NCBI RefSeq assembly: GCF_003349955.1 | Contig: NZ_QLKQ01000038.1 | Span: 1 to 64,000 of the forward strand | Reading direction: 5' to 3' | DNA: 64,000 nt | Source of the DNA: Azospirillum brasilense | GTDB lineage: Bacteria; Pseudomonadota; Alphaproteobacteria; Azospirillales; Azospirillaceae | Shown: piece after piece, positions 55,972-64,000 of the stretch | Numbering within the stretch: position 1 is the stretch's first letter | How the letters are laid out: the number at the start of each line of letters is the position of its first letter | Position numbers and translations under genes: made by a program | Notes under the pieces: generated by a model | What the model was told of the DNA's origin: nothing | The model's input: the letters and a program-made list of their open reading frames with translations, nothing else | Database searches by the model: none

Positions 55972-57000
55972 TTACTTCGGCGTGCCCTTCCACACCTGGA
56001 ACTGCGGCGTCTCCAGCAGCAGGTCGGCGTGGCCGAAGGCCGTCTTGAACAGCTTGCCCACCCCCGCCGTCCGCTGGGTCACCGCGACCAGCGAGCCGCG
56101 CAGCTTCAGATACTGTTTCGTGCCGGCGACCAGCGCCTCCAGCATCCCGAAATCCTCGTCCTTGCCGCGGTGGAGCGGCGGGTTCGAGACGATCAGCCCG
56201 AAGCGCTCCCGCACGCCGAGCCCGGCCAGCCCGTCGCTCAGCACGCACTCCGCGTCCGGCACGTTCTGGCGGGCGGCGTGCAGGGCCACCGCGTCGATGT
56301 CGAGCAGGGTCAGCCGGGCGTCCGGCGTGCGCTCCCGCACCGCCCGCGCGATCACCCCGGCGCCGCAGCCGAAGTCCAGGACGGCGGTTCCCGCCGCGAT
56401 CTCCGGCAGGACCTGGAGCAGGCATTCCGTGCCGGTGTCGAGACGGCCATGGGCGAACAGGCCGGGGTAGGACACCAGATCGAGCGCGCTGTCACGCCCC
56501 GGCAGCGGCAGGGCGACGGTTTCCCGCCAATCCTCCAGATTGCCCTTGGCGGCATCGCTGGTCCGGCGGGTTTCCAGCAGGCGGGCACGGCGCTTGATGG
56601 TCAGCGTCTCCGCGCCCTCCGCCAGCCCGTCGAAGCGTTTCGGTGCCGAGGTGATGCCCTCGTCGTTGCTGCCGGCGATCCACAGCGGCGCCCCCGCCGG
56701 CAAACGGGCGGCCAGGGCGTGCAGCGCCATTTCGAAGGCGGCCCAGCCGCGCGGCAGGCGCAGGACCGCGCCGTCGAAGGCGCCGTCCGCCGGCCAGGGC
56801 GTGGCCGGTTTGCCCTCCAGCCCCAGACGGTGCCAGGAGACGACCTCCGCCCCGCCCTCGGCCAGGGCCTCCTCCATGGCGCCGTCGGTGTCGCCGGCCA
56901 CCAGGATTCGGCCCTGCGGGCGGCGGTCGGCCAGCGCCTCCGCGGCGACGCCGGCCACGGTGGAATCGCGGTCGGTCGCGCGGTTGGACAATCGGCTCAC
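55972..57000 (-). CDS. RsmC-like class I SAM methyltransferase
   Basis: A 342-aa methyltransferase. The N-terminal half is a degenerate copy and the C-terminal half is catalytic, the organisation of RsmC (16S rRNA m2G1207). The SAM loop VLDFGCGAGVIARAV and the N2-guanine motif SNPPLH are clear. It begins at GTG 57000 with a purine-rich ribosome-binding region, 26 bp after smpB. RNA target specificity is inferred from the family. Confidence 0.82.
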   Translation of the reverse strand: MSRLSNRATDRDSTVAGVAAEALADRRPQGRILVAGDTDGAMEEALAEGGAEVVSWHRLGLEGKPATPWPADGAFDGAVLRLPRGWAAFEMALHALAARLPAGAPLWIAGSNDEGITSAPKRFDGLAEGAETLTIKRRARLLETRRTSDAAKGNLEDWRETVALPLPGRDSALDLVSYPGLFAHGRLDTGTECLLQVLPEIAAGTAVLDFGCGAGVIARAVRERTPDARLTLLDIDAVALHAARQNVPDAECVLSDGLAGLGVRERFGLIVSNPPLHRGKDEDFGMLEALVAGTKQYLKLRGSLVAVTQRTAGVGKLFKTAFGHADLLLETPQFQVWKGTPK

Positions 57001-57026
57001 AGGCTCTTTCCCTTTATCCCCTGGTC

Positions 57027-57503
57027 TCAACCCTTGTCGCGCATCAGGCGCGCCTTGTCGCGCTGCCACGACCGTTCCTTCTCGGACTCGCGCTTGTCGT
57101 GCTTCTTCTTGCCCGTGGCGAGGCCGACCTCGACCTTGGCGATGCCGCGGTCGTTGAAGTAGACGGTCATCGGGATCAGCGTGATCCCCTTCTGCTTGAT
57201 GGCGCCCATGAGCTTGCTCAGCTCGCGGCGGTGCACCAGCATCTTGCGCGGGCGCTTGGTCTCGTGCTGAAGCCAGCGTCCCGCCTGCCCGTATTCCGGG
57301 ATGTAGGCGTTGAACAGGTACAGTTCCCCGTTCTTGAGGCCGGCGTACGCCTCGTTGATGCTGGCACGGCCGCCGCGCAACGACTTCACCTCGGTGCCGG
57401 TCAGCATCAGACCGGCCTCCAGAGTGTCTTCGATGAAATAGTCGAAGCGTGCGCGGCGGTTCTGTGCCGCCATGCGCCTTGGTTCGGGCTCGCGGGCGGC
57501 CAC
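57027..57503 (-). CDS. smpB: SsrA-binding protein SmpB
   Basis: A 158-aa partner of tmRNA in ribosome rescue. [41 protein letters not shown] and [10 protein letters not shown] are conserved, followed by the basic tail [28 protein letters not shown] 57503 is preceded by GGAGGATCC and gives the full length. The gene lies 36 bp downstream of dapA on the same strand. Confidence 0.95.
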   Translation of the reverse strand: MAAREPEPRRMAAQNRRARFDYFIEDTLEAGLMLTGTEVKSLRGGRASINEAYAGLKNGELYLFNAYIPEYGQAGRWLQHETKRPRKMLVHRRELSKLMGAIKQKGITLIPMTVYFNDRGIAKVEVGLATGKKKHDKRESEKERSWQRDKARLMRDKG

Positions 57504-57525
57504 GGATCCTCCTTCCCTGGGGCGG

Positions 57526-57553
57526 GGTGCTGCTGTCCCTTAGGACAGCAGCC
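57526..57553 (-). other. Hairpin at the dapA 3' end
   Basis: GGGCTGCTGTCC pairs with GGACAGCAGCACCC around TAAG on the minus strand, spanning the dapA stop codon. There is no T-run, so it may limit read-through into smpB or stabilise the dapA transcript. Confidence 0.4.
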
Positions 57554-58415
57554 CGGCCTTCTTCATCGCGTCGCGGACGGTGGTCCGCGTGCTTTCCGAC
57601 GCGGCGACCAGCGGCAGACGAACCTCGTCCGAGGACTTGCCGAGCAGGCTGGCGGCGTATTTCACCGGCGCCGGGCTCGTCTCCACGAACATGGAATCGT
57701 GCAGCGGGGTCAGCAGGTCGCGGTACTTGTAGGCGGTGGCGAGATCGCCCTTCCGCCAGGCGTCCTGCATCGCGGCGCACTGGGCCGGCGCGATGTTCGC
57801 CGTCACCGAGATGCAGCCGACGCCGCCCTGCGCGTTGAAGGCCAGCGCCGTCGCGTCCTCGCCCGAGAGCTGGATGAAGTCGGGACCGACCTCCTGCAGC
57901 AGGCGGACCGGGCGGGCCAGATCCGCCGTGGCGTCCTTCACGCCGACGATGTTCGGCAGCTTGGCGAGGCGGGCCATCGTTGCCACCGACATATCCACGA
58001 CACTGCGGCCGGGAATGTTGTAGATAACGATCGGCAAATCCGCCGCGTCATGGATCGCTTTGAAATGCTGGTACAGACCTTCTTGCGTCGGCTTGTTGTA
58101 ATAGGGCGTGACGACCAGCGCCGCGGTGGCGCCGGCCTTCTTGGCGTGCTGGGTCAGCGAGATCGCCTCCTCGGTGGAGTTCGACCCGGTGCCGGCGACG
58201 ACCGGAACCTTCCCGCCCGCGGCCTCGATGCACAGCTCGACGACCCGGTTGTGCTCCTCGTGGGAGAGGGTGGGCGACTCGCCCGTTGTGCCGCACGGAA
58301 CGAGACCGTGGGTGCCCTGCGCAACCTGCCACTCGACGAAGGACTGGAAGGCGGCCTCGTCCACTTTCCCGTTTTTAAACGGGGTCAAAAGAGCGACGAT
58401 GGAACCGTACAACAT
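57540..58415 (-). CDS. dapA: 4-hydroxy-tetrahydrodipicolinate synthase
   Basis: A 291-aa class I aldolase condensing pyruvate with aspartate semialdehyde, the first committed step to lysine and diaminopimelate. [29 protein letters not shown], and the Schiff-base lysine in [11 protein letters not shown] (Lys160) are present, with Tyr132 in VIYNIPGR. I chose ATG 58415 because GGAGG lies eight bases upstream and homologues begin similarly; GTG 58424 is the alternative. It is divergent from the lytic transglycosylase gene. Confidence 0.95.
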   Translation of the reverse strand: MLYGSIVALLTPFKNGKVDEAAFQSFVEWQVAQGTHGLVPCGTTGESPTLSHEEHNRVVELCIEAAGGKVPVVAGTGSNSTEEAISLTQHAKKAGATAALVVTPYYNKPTQEGLYQHFKAIHDAADLPIVIYNIPGRSVVDMSVATMARLAKLPNIVGVKDATADLARPVRLLQEVGPDFIQLSGEDATALAFNAQGGVGCISVTANIAPAQCAAMQDAWRKGDLATAYKYRDLLTPLHDSMFVETSPAPVKYAASLLGKSSDEVRLPLVAASESTRTTVRDAMKKAGLLS

Positions 58416-58493
58416 GCCTGCCACCTCCGACGGACTACAAGAAAAGTGTCGCGCACCTTAGCCGCACCCGTTCCCCCGAGCAAGAGCGCCCGG

Positions 58494-60470
58494 ATGATCA
58501 TCCGACATGCCACCCGTTCCGCCACCCGTTCCGCCATCGCCGCCGCCCTGCTGGGGCTGATCGTGCTGTCTCAGCCCGCCGGGGCGGCCAGCCTGACGGC
58601 GCAGGACCTCGCCGTCTACCGGCAGGCCTTCAAGGCGGCCGACAACGACCGCCACGACGAGGCGTTGCGCATCGCCGCACAAGCCTCCAACAAGCTGCCG
58701 GCCAAGGTGATCCGCTGGATGGCCCTGGCGACTCCCGGCGGCGGCAGCTTCGACGAGATCGCCGCTTTCATCCGCGAGAACGGCGACTGGCCCAACCAGG
58801 CGCAGCTTCGCCGTCAGGCGGAAAAGGCGATGCCCATCGACCTGGACGAGGACCGGGTGCTCGCCTGGTTCAAGCAGTACCCGCCCCTGTCCAACGAAGG
58901 CTTCATGCGCCACGCCGACACGCTGCTGGCGACCGGCAACGCCGAGCGGGCGGTGCGGATGGTGCGCGACCGCTGGGTGGAGGCGAACTTCACGTCGGCG
59001 GACGAGGAGCAGTTCCTGGCCCGCTACCGCTCGCACCTGCGTCCGCAGGAGCACAAGGCGCGCATCGACCGCCTGCTGTGGGAGCGCCAGGAAGCCGCGG
59101 TGCGCCGCATGCTGCCCTTCTTCGACGAGGCCTACGACCTGCTGATCGAGGCGCGGATCGCCCTGGACAGCGACGCCAAGAACGCCGACGCGGCGCTGGC
59201 CCGCGTCCCCGCCTCGCTGCGCACCGATCCCGGCCTGCTGTTCGACCGCGCCCGCTACCGCCGCCGCAAGGGCGACGACGCCGGAGCGCTGGAGATCATC
59301 GCGCAGGCGCCCAAGGACATGGGCCGCCCGCAGGCCTGGTGGACGGAGCGCCACATCCTGGCCCGCCGCGCCATGGTGAACGGCGACCACAACCTCGCCT
59401 ACCGTCTGGTGACGGCGCACGGTCAGACCGAGGGCAACGGTGCTGCGGAGGCGGAATTCCTCGCCGGCTTCCTGGCGCTGCGCTTCCTCGACGATCCGTC
59501 GAGCGCCTTCAACCATTTCCACAAGCTCTACCGCTCGGTCGGCGCGCCGATCAGCAAGGCGCGCGGCGCCTACTGGTGCGGGCGCGCGGCGGAGGCGTTG
59601 GGCCAGACGGCGCAGGCCAAGGACTGGTACGCCAAGGCCGCCCAGTACGGGACAACCTTCTACGGCCAGCTCGCCGCCCGCCACGCCGGGAACGGGCGCA
59701 TCGCCCTGCCCGCCGAACCGCGCGTGTCCAACGCCGACGCCACCGCCTTCGAACGGCGGGAGGTGGTCCGCGTGACCAAGCTGCTGGCCGAGATCGAGGG
59801 CAACACCGACGAGCGGGTGACCGCCTTCCTGCGCCGCATCAGCCTCGACGCCAAGGAACCGGCGGATTATGTGCTGGCGGCCAAGCTGGCCCGCGAGGTC
59901 GGGCGCCGCGACCTCGCCGTCGCCGCCGCCAAGGACGCCGCGCAGAACGACGTGTTCCTGGTCGAAGCCGGCTACCCGATGATCGAGAGCCGGCCGTCCG
60001 CTCCGGAAATCGCCCTCGTGCACGCCATCATCCGGCAGGAGAGCACCTTCAACACCCGCGTGGTGTCGTCGGCCGGGGCGCGCGGACTGATGCAGCTCAT
60101 GCCCGGAACCGCGCAGCTGGTCGCCGGCAAGCTCGGCGTCAAGCACGATACCGCCAAGCTGATCAGCGACCCGGACTACAACGTGCGGCTCGGCTCGACC
60201 TATCTGGCGGACATGATCGACCGCTTCAACGGCTCCTACATCATGGCCATCGCCGCCTACAACGCCGGCCCGACCCGTGTCCGCCAATGGATCGACACCT
60301 ACGGCGACCCGCGCGGCGAGGCCATCGACGCGGTGGACTGGCTGGAACTGATCCCGATCTACGAGACCCGCAACTACGTGCAGCGGGTGATGGAGGCCAT
60401 GCTGGTCTACCGGGCGCGCATCCAGGGCGCCAAGGCGGAGCTGAACCTCGACAAGGAAATCCGTCGTTGA
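58494..60470 (+). CDS. slt: Soluble lytic murein transglycosylase (Slt70-like)
   Basis: A 658-aa exported enzyme (signal peptide to about PAGAAS). A long alpha-superhelical, TPR-like U-domain (about 40-480) precedes the catalytic SLT domain. The catalytic glutamate is Glu516 in RQESTFNTRVVSSAGARGLMQ, followed by AYNAGPTRVRQW and YETRNYVQRV. It cleaves peptidoglycan glycan strands to anhydromuropeptides. The start at 58494 is the first codon giving a signal peptide; the frame upstream covers dapA antisense sequence. Confidence 0.93.
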   Translation: MIIRHATRSATRSAIAAALLGLIVLSQPAGAASLTAQDLAVYRQAFKAADNDRHDEALRIAAQASNKLPAKVIRWMALATPGGGSFDEIAAFIRENGDWPNQAQLRRQAEKAMPIDLDEDRVLAWFKQYPPLSNEGFMRHADTLLATGNAERAVRMVRDRWVEANFTSADEEQFLARYRSHLRPQEHKARIDRLLWERQEAAVRRMLPFFDEAYDLLIEARIALDSDAKNADAALARVPASLRTDPGLLFDRARYRRRKGDDAGALEIIAQAPKDMGRPQAWWTERHILARRAMVNGDHNLAYRLVTAHGQTEGNGAAEAEFLAGFLALRFLDDPSSAFNHFHKLYRSVGAPISKARGAYWCGRAAEALGQTAQAKDWYAKAAQYGTTFYGQLAARHAGNGRIALPAEPRVSNADATAFERREVVRVTKLLAEIEGNTDERVTAFLRRISLDAKEPADYVLAAKLAREVGRRDLAVAAAKDAAQNDVFLVEAGYPMIESRPSAPEIALVHAIIRQESTFNTRVVSSAGARGLMQLMPGTAQLVAGKLGVKHDTAKLISDPDYNVRLGSTYLADMIDRFNGSYIMAIAAYNAGPTRVRQWIDTYGDPRGEAIDAVDWLELIPIYETRNYVQRVMEAMLVYRARIQGAKAELNLDKEIRR

Positions 60471-60475
60471 TTTTT

Positions 60476-60513
60476 CGGCGGTCCTTCGCCCCTCACCGGA
60501 CGAAGGACCGCCG
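60476..60513 (+). terminator. Long hairpin after slt
   Basis: A 13-bp perfect stem (60476-60488 with 60501-60513, 12-base loop) starts six bases past the slt stop. The usual 3' T-run is missing, so termination may need Rho. The following 220 bp (to 60734) are AT-rich and contain the palindrome CGAATATTCG at 60527-60536 but no gene. Confidence 0.5.
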
Positions 60514-60734
60514 CACCGCTCAAAAACGAATATTCGAAAGTCACAAGAGTCGGCCTAACTCTGTCACATACCAAAATCGAAATCGTCCAATTTTCACCCT
60601 TTTCGTCTGAAGTGGTAACTCTTCTTCCTGTCCGGAAGATGAATTGCATTTAATGCTCTATTAACCACAACCCGACAGAATTCCCACGCACGGACGGACC
60701 GTGTTTCTCTTTATTCCGTGATTGGGAGCCTACC

Positions 60735-60962
60735 ATGCCAGCACCGATGGTCGCCGATGAAGTCCGCCAGGCGTGCCGCATCCACGCGCGCCTTTTAGAC
60801 GCCTTCATCACCTTGACGGAACAGGAGCTGGCGCAGCTCGCCCCCGGCTTCGCCGAGGAAAGCCTCATGGAATCGCTGGAGAAGATGCGCGCCGCCCGCA
60901 AGAGCTACGGCGCGCTGGGCGGTGTCGTCGCCCTGGACGTGGTGGCGTCGAACGCCGCCTGA
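60735..60962 (+). CDS. Small helical hypothetical protein
   Basis: A 75-aa protein with GC-rich codon use like its neighbours. GGGAG lies seven bases before the ATG, and the start coincides with the change from an AT-rich leader. Predicted to be helical (VADEVRQACRIHARLLDAFITLTEQELAQLAPG, then LEKMRAARKSYGALGG). No family is recognised and there is no signal or membrane segment. Confidence 0.6.
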   Translation: MPAPMVADEVRQACRIHARLLDAFITLTEQELAQLAPGFAEESLMESLEKMRAARKSYGALGGVVALDVVASNAA

Positions 60963-61011
60963 CCGGAGGCGTTGCGTTCGGGCAGGCCTTCCGCTCGGGA
61001 ACAGGGGACCG

Positions 61012-62013
61012 CTAATCCTGCGGCGAGTCCCCGTTGCCCGCTCCACCGGACTGCCGACGCTGCACCTCGCGCCACTTGGCGACGTTGCGGTTGTGATCCG
61101 GCAGGGTCTTCGCGAAGACATGCCCCCCGGTGCCGTCGGCGACGAAATACAGGAAGTCGTGCTTCTCCGGATGAAGCGCCGCCTGGATGGACGCCCGCCC
61201 CGGATTGGCGATCGGCCCCGGCGGAAGCCCCGCCGCGACGTAGGTGTTGTAAGGGGACTCGAACTTCCAGTCGTTGCGGGTCAGGGTCCGCCCCAACTCG
61301 CCGCTGCCGTCGGTCAACGCGTAGATCACGGTCGGGTCCGACTGGAGCTTCATCCCGGTCTCCAGGCGGTTGACGAAGACGCCCGCCACCTTGGCGCGCT
61401 CGGCCGCGACGCCGGTCTCCTTCTCCACGATGGACGCCATGGTCAGGGCCTGCTGCGGAGTCTCGTAGGGCAGGTCCGGGCCGCGGTTCTTCCACGCCTC
61501 GTTCAAGGCCTGGGTCATGGCGTGCTGCATCCGCTCGACCAGGGACGAACGCGAATCGCCGTAGGAATAGTGATAGGTTTCAGGGAGTACGGTGCCGTTC
61601 TTCGGAACCGTCTTCAACTCGCCGGTCAGCGCCGGCTCGGCATCGAGCAACGCCACCACCTGCGCGGAGGTCAGCCCCTCCGGCACCGTGAAGCGGCGGA
61701 CCACCGTCTTGCCCTGGCGCAGCATCTCCAGAACGCCATCGACGCTGATTCCCGCAGGGAAGGCATACTCGCCCGCCTTCAACGGCCCTTGGAGTTTCGC
61801 GGCGAAGAGGAAGAGGATCGGAGAGTCGACGACCCCGGCATCCTCCAGAGTCAGCGCGATGGCTTCCAGCCCGCTGCCGCGCGGAATGACCACCGTCTCG
61901 GCGTGCTCAAGCGGTCCGGGGGCCATCACGCGGAGGGCACCCCAGAACACCAAGCCGCTGCCCGCGGTGAGGACGGTCAACGCCCCCGCCGCGATTCGGA
62001 GGCCCCAACCCAT
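61012..62013 (-). CDS. mltG: Endolytic transglycosylase MltG
   Basis: A 333-aa YceG-family protein with one N-terminal membrane helix, a LysM-like region (VVIPRGSGLEAIALTLEDAGVV) and the catalytic domain with glutamate in ASIVEKETGV. LQSDPTVIYAL, YNTYVAAGLPPGPIANPGRASI and FLYFVADG are conserved. It cuts nascent glycan strands and sets their length. It follows fabF by 26 bp, the classic fabF-mltG arrangement of alphaproteobacteria. Confidence 0.95.
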   Translation of the reverse strand: MGWGLRIAAGALTVLTAGSGLVFWGALRVMAPGPLEHAETVVIPRGSGLEAIALTLEDAGVVDSPILFLFAAKLQGPLKAGEYAFPAGISVDGVLEMLRQGKTVVRRFTVPEGLTSAQVVALLDAEPALTGELKTVPKNGTVLPETYHYSYGDSRSSLVERMQHAMTQALNEAWKNRGPDLPYETPQQALTMASIVEKETGVAAERAKVAGVFVNRLETGMKLQSDPTVIYALTDGSGELGRTLTRNDWKFESPYNTYVAAGLPPGPIANPGRASIQAALHPEKHDFLYFVADGTGGHVFAKTLPDHNRNVAKWREVQRRQSGGAGNGDSPQD

Positions 62014-62039
62014 TGGCGGTCTCCGCGATGCTTCGCCGC

Positions 62040-63302
62040 TCAGGCGAATTCCTTGAAGATCAGCGAGGCGTTGGTGCCGCCGAAGCCGAAGGAGTTCGAC
62101 AGCGCGGCCCGCACGCGGCGCTCCTGCGCAACCTTCGGAACGAGGTTGACGCCGAGGCAGCTCTCCGACGGGTTCTCAAGGTTCAGCGTCGGCGGCACCA
62201 GGCTGTGGTTGATCGCCTTGATCGAGTAGATCGCCTCGACCGCACCGGCGGCCCCCAGCAGATGGCCGATGGCCGACTTGGTGGAGGACATGGCGACGTT
62301 GTCCATCGCCGCACCGAACAGACGCTTCACCGCGCCCAGCTCGATCTCGTCGCCCAGCGGCGTCGAGGTGCCGTGCGCGTTGACGTAGTCGATGTCCGAC
62401 GGCTCGAGCCCGGCCCGCTTCAGCGCGTTGCGCATGGCGCGGAAACCGCCGTTGCCGTCCTCCGCCGGGGCGGAGATGTGGTAGGCGTCGCCGGACATGC
62501 CGTAGCCGATCACTTCGGCGTAGATGTGGGCACCGCGCTTCTTGGCGTGCTCCAGTTCCTCGAGGACGACGACACCGGCGCCCTCGCCGATCACGAAGCC
62601 GTCGCGATCCTTGTCGTAGGGGCGCGACGCCTTTTCCGGCGTGTCGTTGAAATTCGTGGACAGGGCGCGCATGGCGGCGAAACCGCCGACGCCCAGGCGG
62701 CTGACCGCCGCTTCCGTGCCGCCGGCGACCATCACATCGGCGTCACCCAGCATGATCAGGCGCGAAGCATCGCCGATGGCGTGCGCGCCGGTCGAGCAGG
62801 CCGTGACCACAGCGTGGTTGGGGCCCTTGAAGCCGTGCTGGATGGAGATGTGACCGGACGCCAGATTGATGAGGCAGGCCGGAATGAAGAAGGGGGAAAT
62901 GCGGCGCGGGCCCTTCTCGGCCAGCGTGACCGCACCATCGGCGATGCCCGGCAGGCCGCCGATGCCCGAGCCCACCATGACGCCGGTGAGTTCGCGCTCT
63001 TCCTCGGTCTGGGGGACCCAGCCGGAATCCTTGATCGCTTCGTGGGCGGCGGCGATGGCGAAGATGATGAAATCATCCATCTTCCGCTGGTCCTTCGGCG
63101 GAACGAAGGCATCGGGGTTGAACAACCCGTCGCCATCCCCGCGCGGAACCTGCCCGGCAACTTTCGAGGCCAGATCGGAGGCGTCAAAACCCGTGATGGC
63201 GCGGATGCCCGATTGGCCGGCGGTCAGACGCTCCCAGTTGAGCTTATGGCCGACACCGAGCGGCGTGACCAGACCAAGGCCGGTAACGACGACACGTCTC
63301 AT
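62040..63302 (-). CDS. fabF: Beta-ketoacyl-ACP synthase II
   Basis: A 420-aa condensing enzyme of fatty acid elongation. The catalytic Cys169 is in VVTACSTGAHAIG, with His residues in NAHGTSTPLGD and SAIGHLLGAAGA. The sequence is full length and ordinary. It follows acpP after 86 bp; that gap holds a hairpin (GGCCAGGC/GCCTGGCC, 63341-63370) which could adjust the very different amounts of ACP and FabF. Confidence 0.96.
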   Translation of the reverse strand: MRRVVVTGLGLVTPLGVGHKLNWERLTAGQSGIRAITGFDASDLASKVAGQVPRGDGDGLFNPDAFVPPKDQRKMDDFIIFAIAAAHEAIKDSGWVPQTEEERELTGVMVGSGIGGLPGIADGAVTLAEKGPRRISPFFIPACLINLASGHISIQHGFKGPNHAVVTACSTGAHAIGDASRLIMLGDADVMVAGGTEAAVSRLGVGGFAAMRALSTNFNDTPEKASRPYDKDRDGFVIGEGAGVVVLEELEHAKKRGAHIYAEVIGYGMSGDAYHISAPAEDGNGGFRAMRNALKRAGLEPSDIDYVNAHGTSTPLGDEIELGAVKRLFGAAMDNVAMSSTKSAIGHLLGAAGAVEAIYSIKAINHSLVPPTLNLENPSESCLGVNLVPKVAQERRVRAALSNSFGFGGTNASLIFKEFA

Positions 63303-63340
63303 GGGGTATTCCTTGACCTTTCCTCGGAAAACTCAGCGAC

Positions 63341-63370
63341 GGCCAGGCCACTTGGGAAAGCTGCCTGGCC
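63341..63370 (-). other. Intercistronic hairpin between acpP and fabF
   Basis: An 8-bp stem with a 14-base loop and no T-run on the minus strand. The plus strand has a short TTT. It is likely a processing or attenuation site separating the highly expressed acpP. Confidence 0.5.
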
Positions 63371-63388
63371 TTTCACGTCAGCGCCTGA

Positions 63389-63628
63389 TCAGGCGGCGGC
63401 GTTCGCCTTGATGAAGTCGATGGCGTCCTTCACCGTCAGAATCTTCTCGGCGGCGTCGTCCGGAATCTCGCAGCCGAACTCTTCCTCGAAAGCCATAACC
63501 AGCTCGACCGTGTCGAGGCTGTCGGCGCCGAGATCGTCGATGAAGGAGGCGTTCTCCGTCACCTTCGACTCCTCGACCCCGAGGTGGTCCACAACGATCT
63601 TCTTAACGCGCTCGGCGACATCGCTCAT
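63389..63628 (-). CDS. acpP: Acyl carrier protein
   Basis: A 79-aa acidic four-helix carrier. [14 protein letters not shown] holds the phosphopantetheine serine (Ser37). It carries the growing acyl chain in fatty acid synthesis. Its position between fabG and fabF is canonical. Confidence 0.97.
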   Translation of the reverse strand: MSDVAERVKKIVVDHLGVEESKVTENASFIDDLGADSLDTVELVMAFEEEFGCEIPDDAAEKILTVKDAIDFIKANAAA

Positions 63629-63797
63629 TTTTTAAGACCTTCCAATCCTTGAGACCGCTCGGGCGAATTCGGCCGGCTCAACACGCGGCTGCGTGCCTTC
63701 CTGCCACAAAAAGCCCCGTCCGATAACACATTTTTACAGCCTTGACCAGCGCCCGCGGACGCCGGTCCGAACCTGTGGTTCAGGCAGCGAATCCGCC

Positions 63798-64000
63798 TCA
63801 GATCATGGCCATGCCGCCGTTGATGTGCAGCGTCTGGCCGGTGACATAGGCGGCCTCATCGCTCGCCAGGTACACGACTCCGGCGGCGATTTCCCCCGGC
63901 TCGCCCATGCGGCCGGAAGGAATGGCGGTGAGCAGCTTGTCCTTCTGCTCGGAATTCAGGGCGTCGGTCATCGCCGTCGTGATGAAGCCCGGCGCGACGC
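63798..64000 (-). CDS. fabG: 3-oxoacyl-ACP reductase, C-terminal fragment (cut by window edge)
   Basis: The last 67 codons of a short-chain dehydrogenase. The readable end contains VAPGFITTAMTDALN, IPSGRMGEPGEIAAGVVYLASDEAAYVTGQTLHINGGMAM, typical of FabG. The operon position upstream of acpP confirms the call. The catalytic Ser-Tyr-Lys region lies outside the window. Confidence 0.94.
   Translation of the reverse strand, partial: VAPGFITTAMTDALNSEQKDKLLTAIPSGRMGEPGEIAAGVVYLASDEAAYVTGQTLHINGGMAMI

Noticed and set aside
57099-58493. Upstream extension of the lytic transglycosylase frame over smpB and dapA
   Set aside because: The signal peptide starts at 58494, and the upstream part is antisense to two conserved housekeeping genes.

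Overview
The window reads as a GC-rich alphaproteobacterial chromosome. An Azospirillum-like Rhodospirillales member is my best guess. That is an inference from gene content: a PopZ N-terminus, a complete four-component Aap amino-acid transporter, an NDUFS4-like complex I accessory subunit, a HemB that lacks the zinc-site cysteines, an LdtR-like MarR protein and a phasin. No database search was possible. Nearly all of it is dense, ordinary core and metabolic sequence. I see no integrase, transposase, prophage or CRISPR array.

Layout. 1-2.8 kb: start of popZ, then a minus-strand operon of an isoaspartate-methyltransferase homologue, a rhodanese and a TolC-type channel. 2.9-4.4 kb: tRNA-Cys and tRNA-Asn flank one AT-rich, Asn-rich orphan gene. 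4.4-12.1 kb: three small hypothetical genes, an HtrA-like protein that has lost its catalytic triad, a Nudix hydrolase, and a plus-strand run cysK, alanyl-tRNA editing protein, sulfurtransferase, two GNAT proteins and an EamA permease. 12.1-19.5 kb: a histidinol-phosphate aminotransferase homologue, aapJQMP, metC and hisI. 19.5-21.7 kb: two tandem putative sRNA genes, each with an FNR/FixK-type box at the same spacing, then a cluster of DnaA-like boxes, tRNA-Arg, an NDUFS4-like gene and tRNA-Pro. 21.7-28 kb: DUF192, two coiled-coil membrane proteins, a histone-deacetylase-family enzyme, DUF1194, a tandem universal stress protein and an ion antiporter. 28.1-40.5 kb: a TAXI-type TRAP transporter divergent from a form II CO-dehydrogenase-like molybdoenzyme cluster (S-L-M, MoxR, VWA protein, split XdhC, molybdopterin/MocA fusion). 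40.5-45.1 kb: amidotransferase, 5'-nucleotidase, phasin, alanine dehydrogenase. 45.1-51.4 kb: livGFJHM ending in a predicted thiazoline-carboxylate hydrolase, and a MarR regulator. 51.7-64 kb: acyl-CoA hydrolase, lipid kinase, phosphoesterase, hemB, RsmC-like methyltransferase, smpB, dapA, a soluble lytic transglycosylase, and fabG(partial)-acpP-fabF-mltG.

How the parts fit. Nutrient capture is prominent: Aap for general L-amino acids, Liv for branched or related compounds, and TAXI-TRAP for an unknown anion. Sulfur and cysteine chemistry recurs (cysK, sseA, rhodanese, metC, possibly the thiazoline hydrolase). The molybdoenzyme operon carries its own maturation genes. Cell-envelope and lipid genes (slt, mltG, dapA, fab) close the window.

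The most striking unexplained structure is at 19550-19818. Two RNAs of about 60 nt share an anti-Shine-Dalgarno-like C-rich 5' segment and end in different strong terminators. Each is preceded by a TTGAT-N4-(A/G)TCAA dyad centred exactly 41.5 bp upstream of the same G. This looks like a duplicated, oxygen-responsive riboregulator pair.
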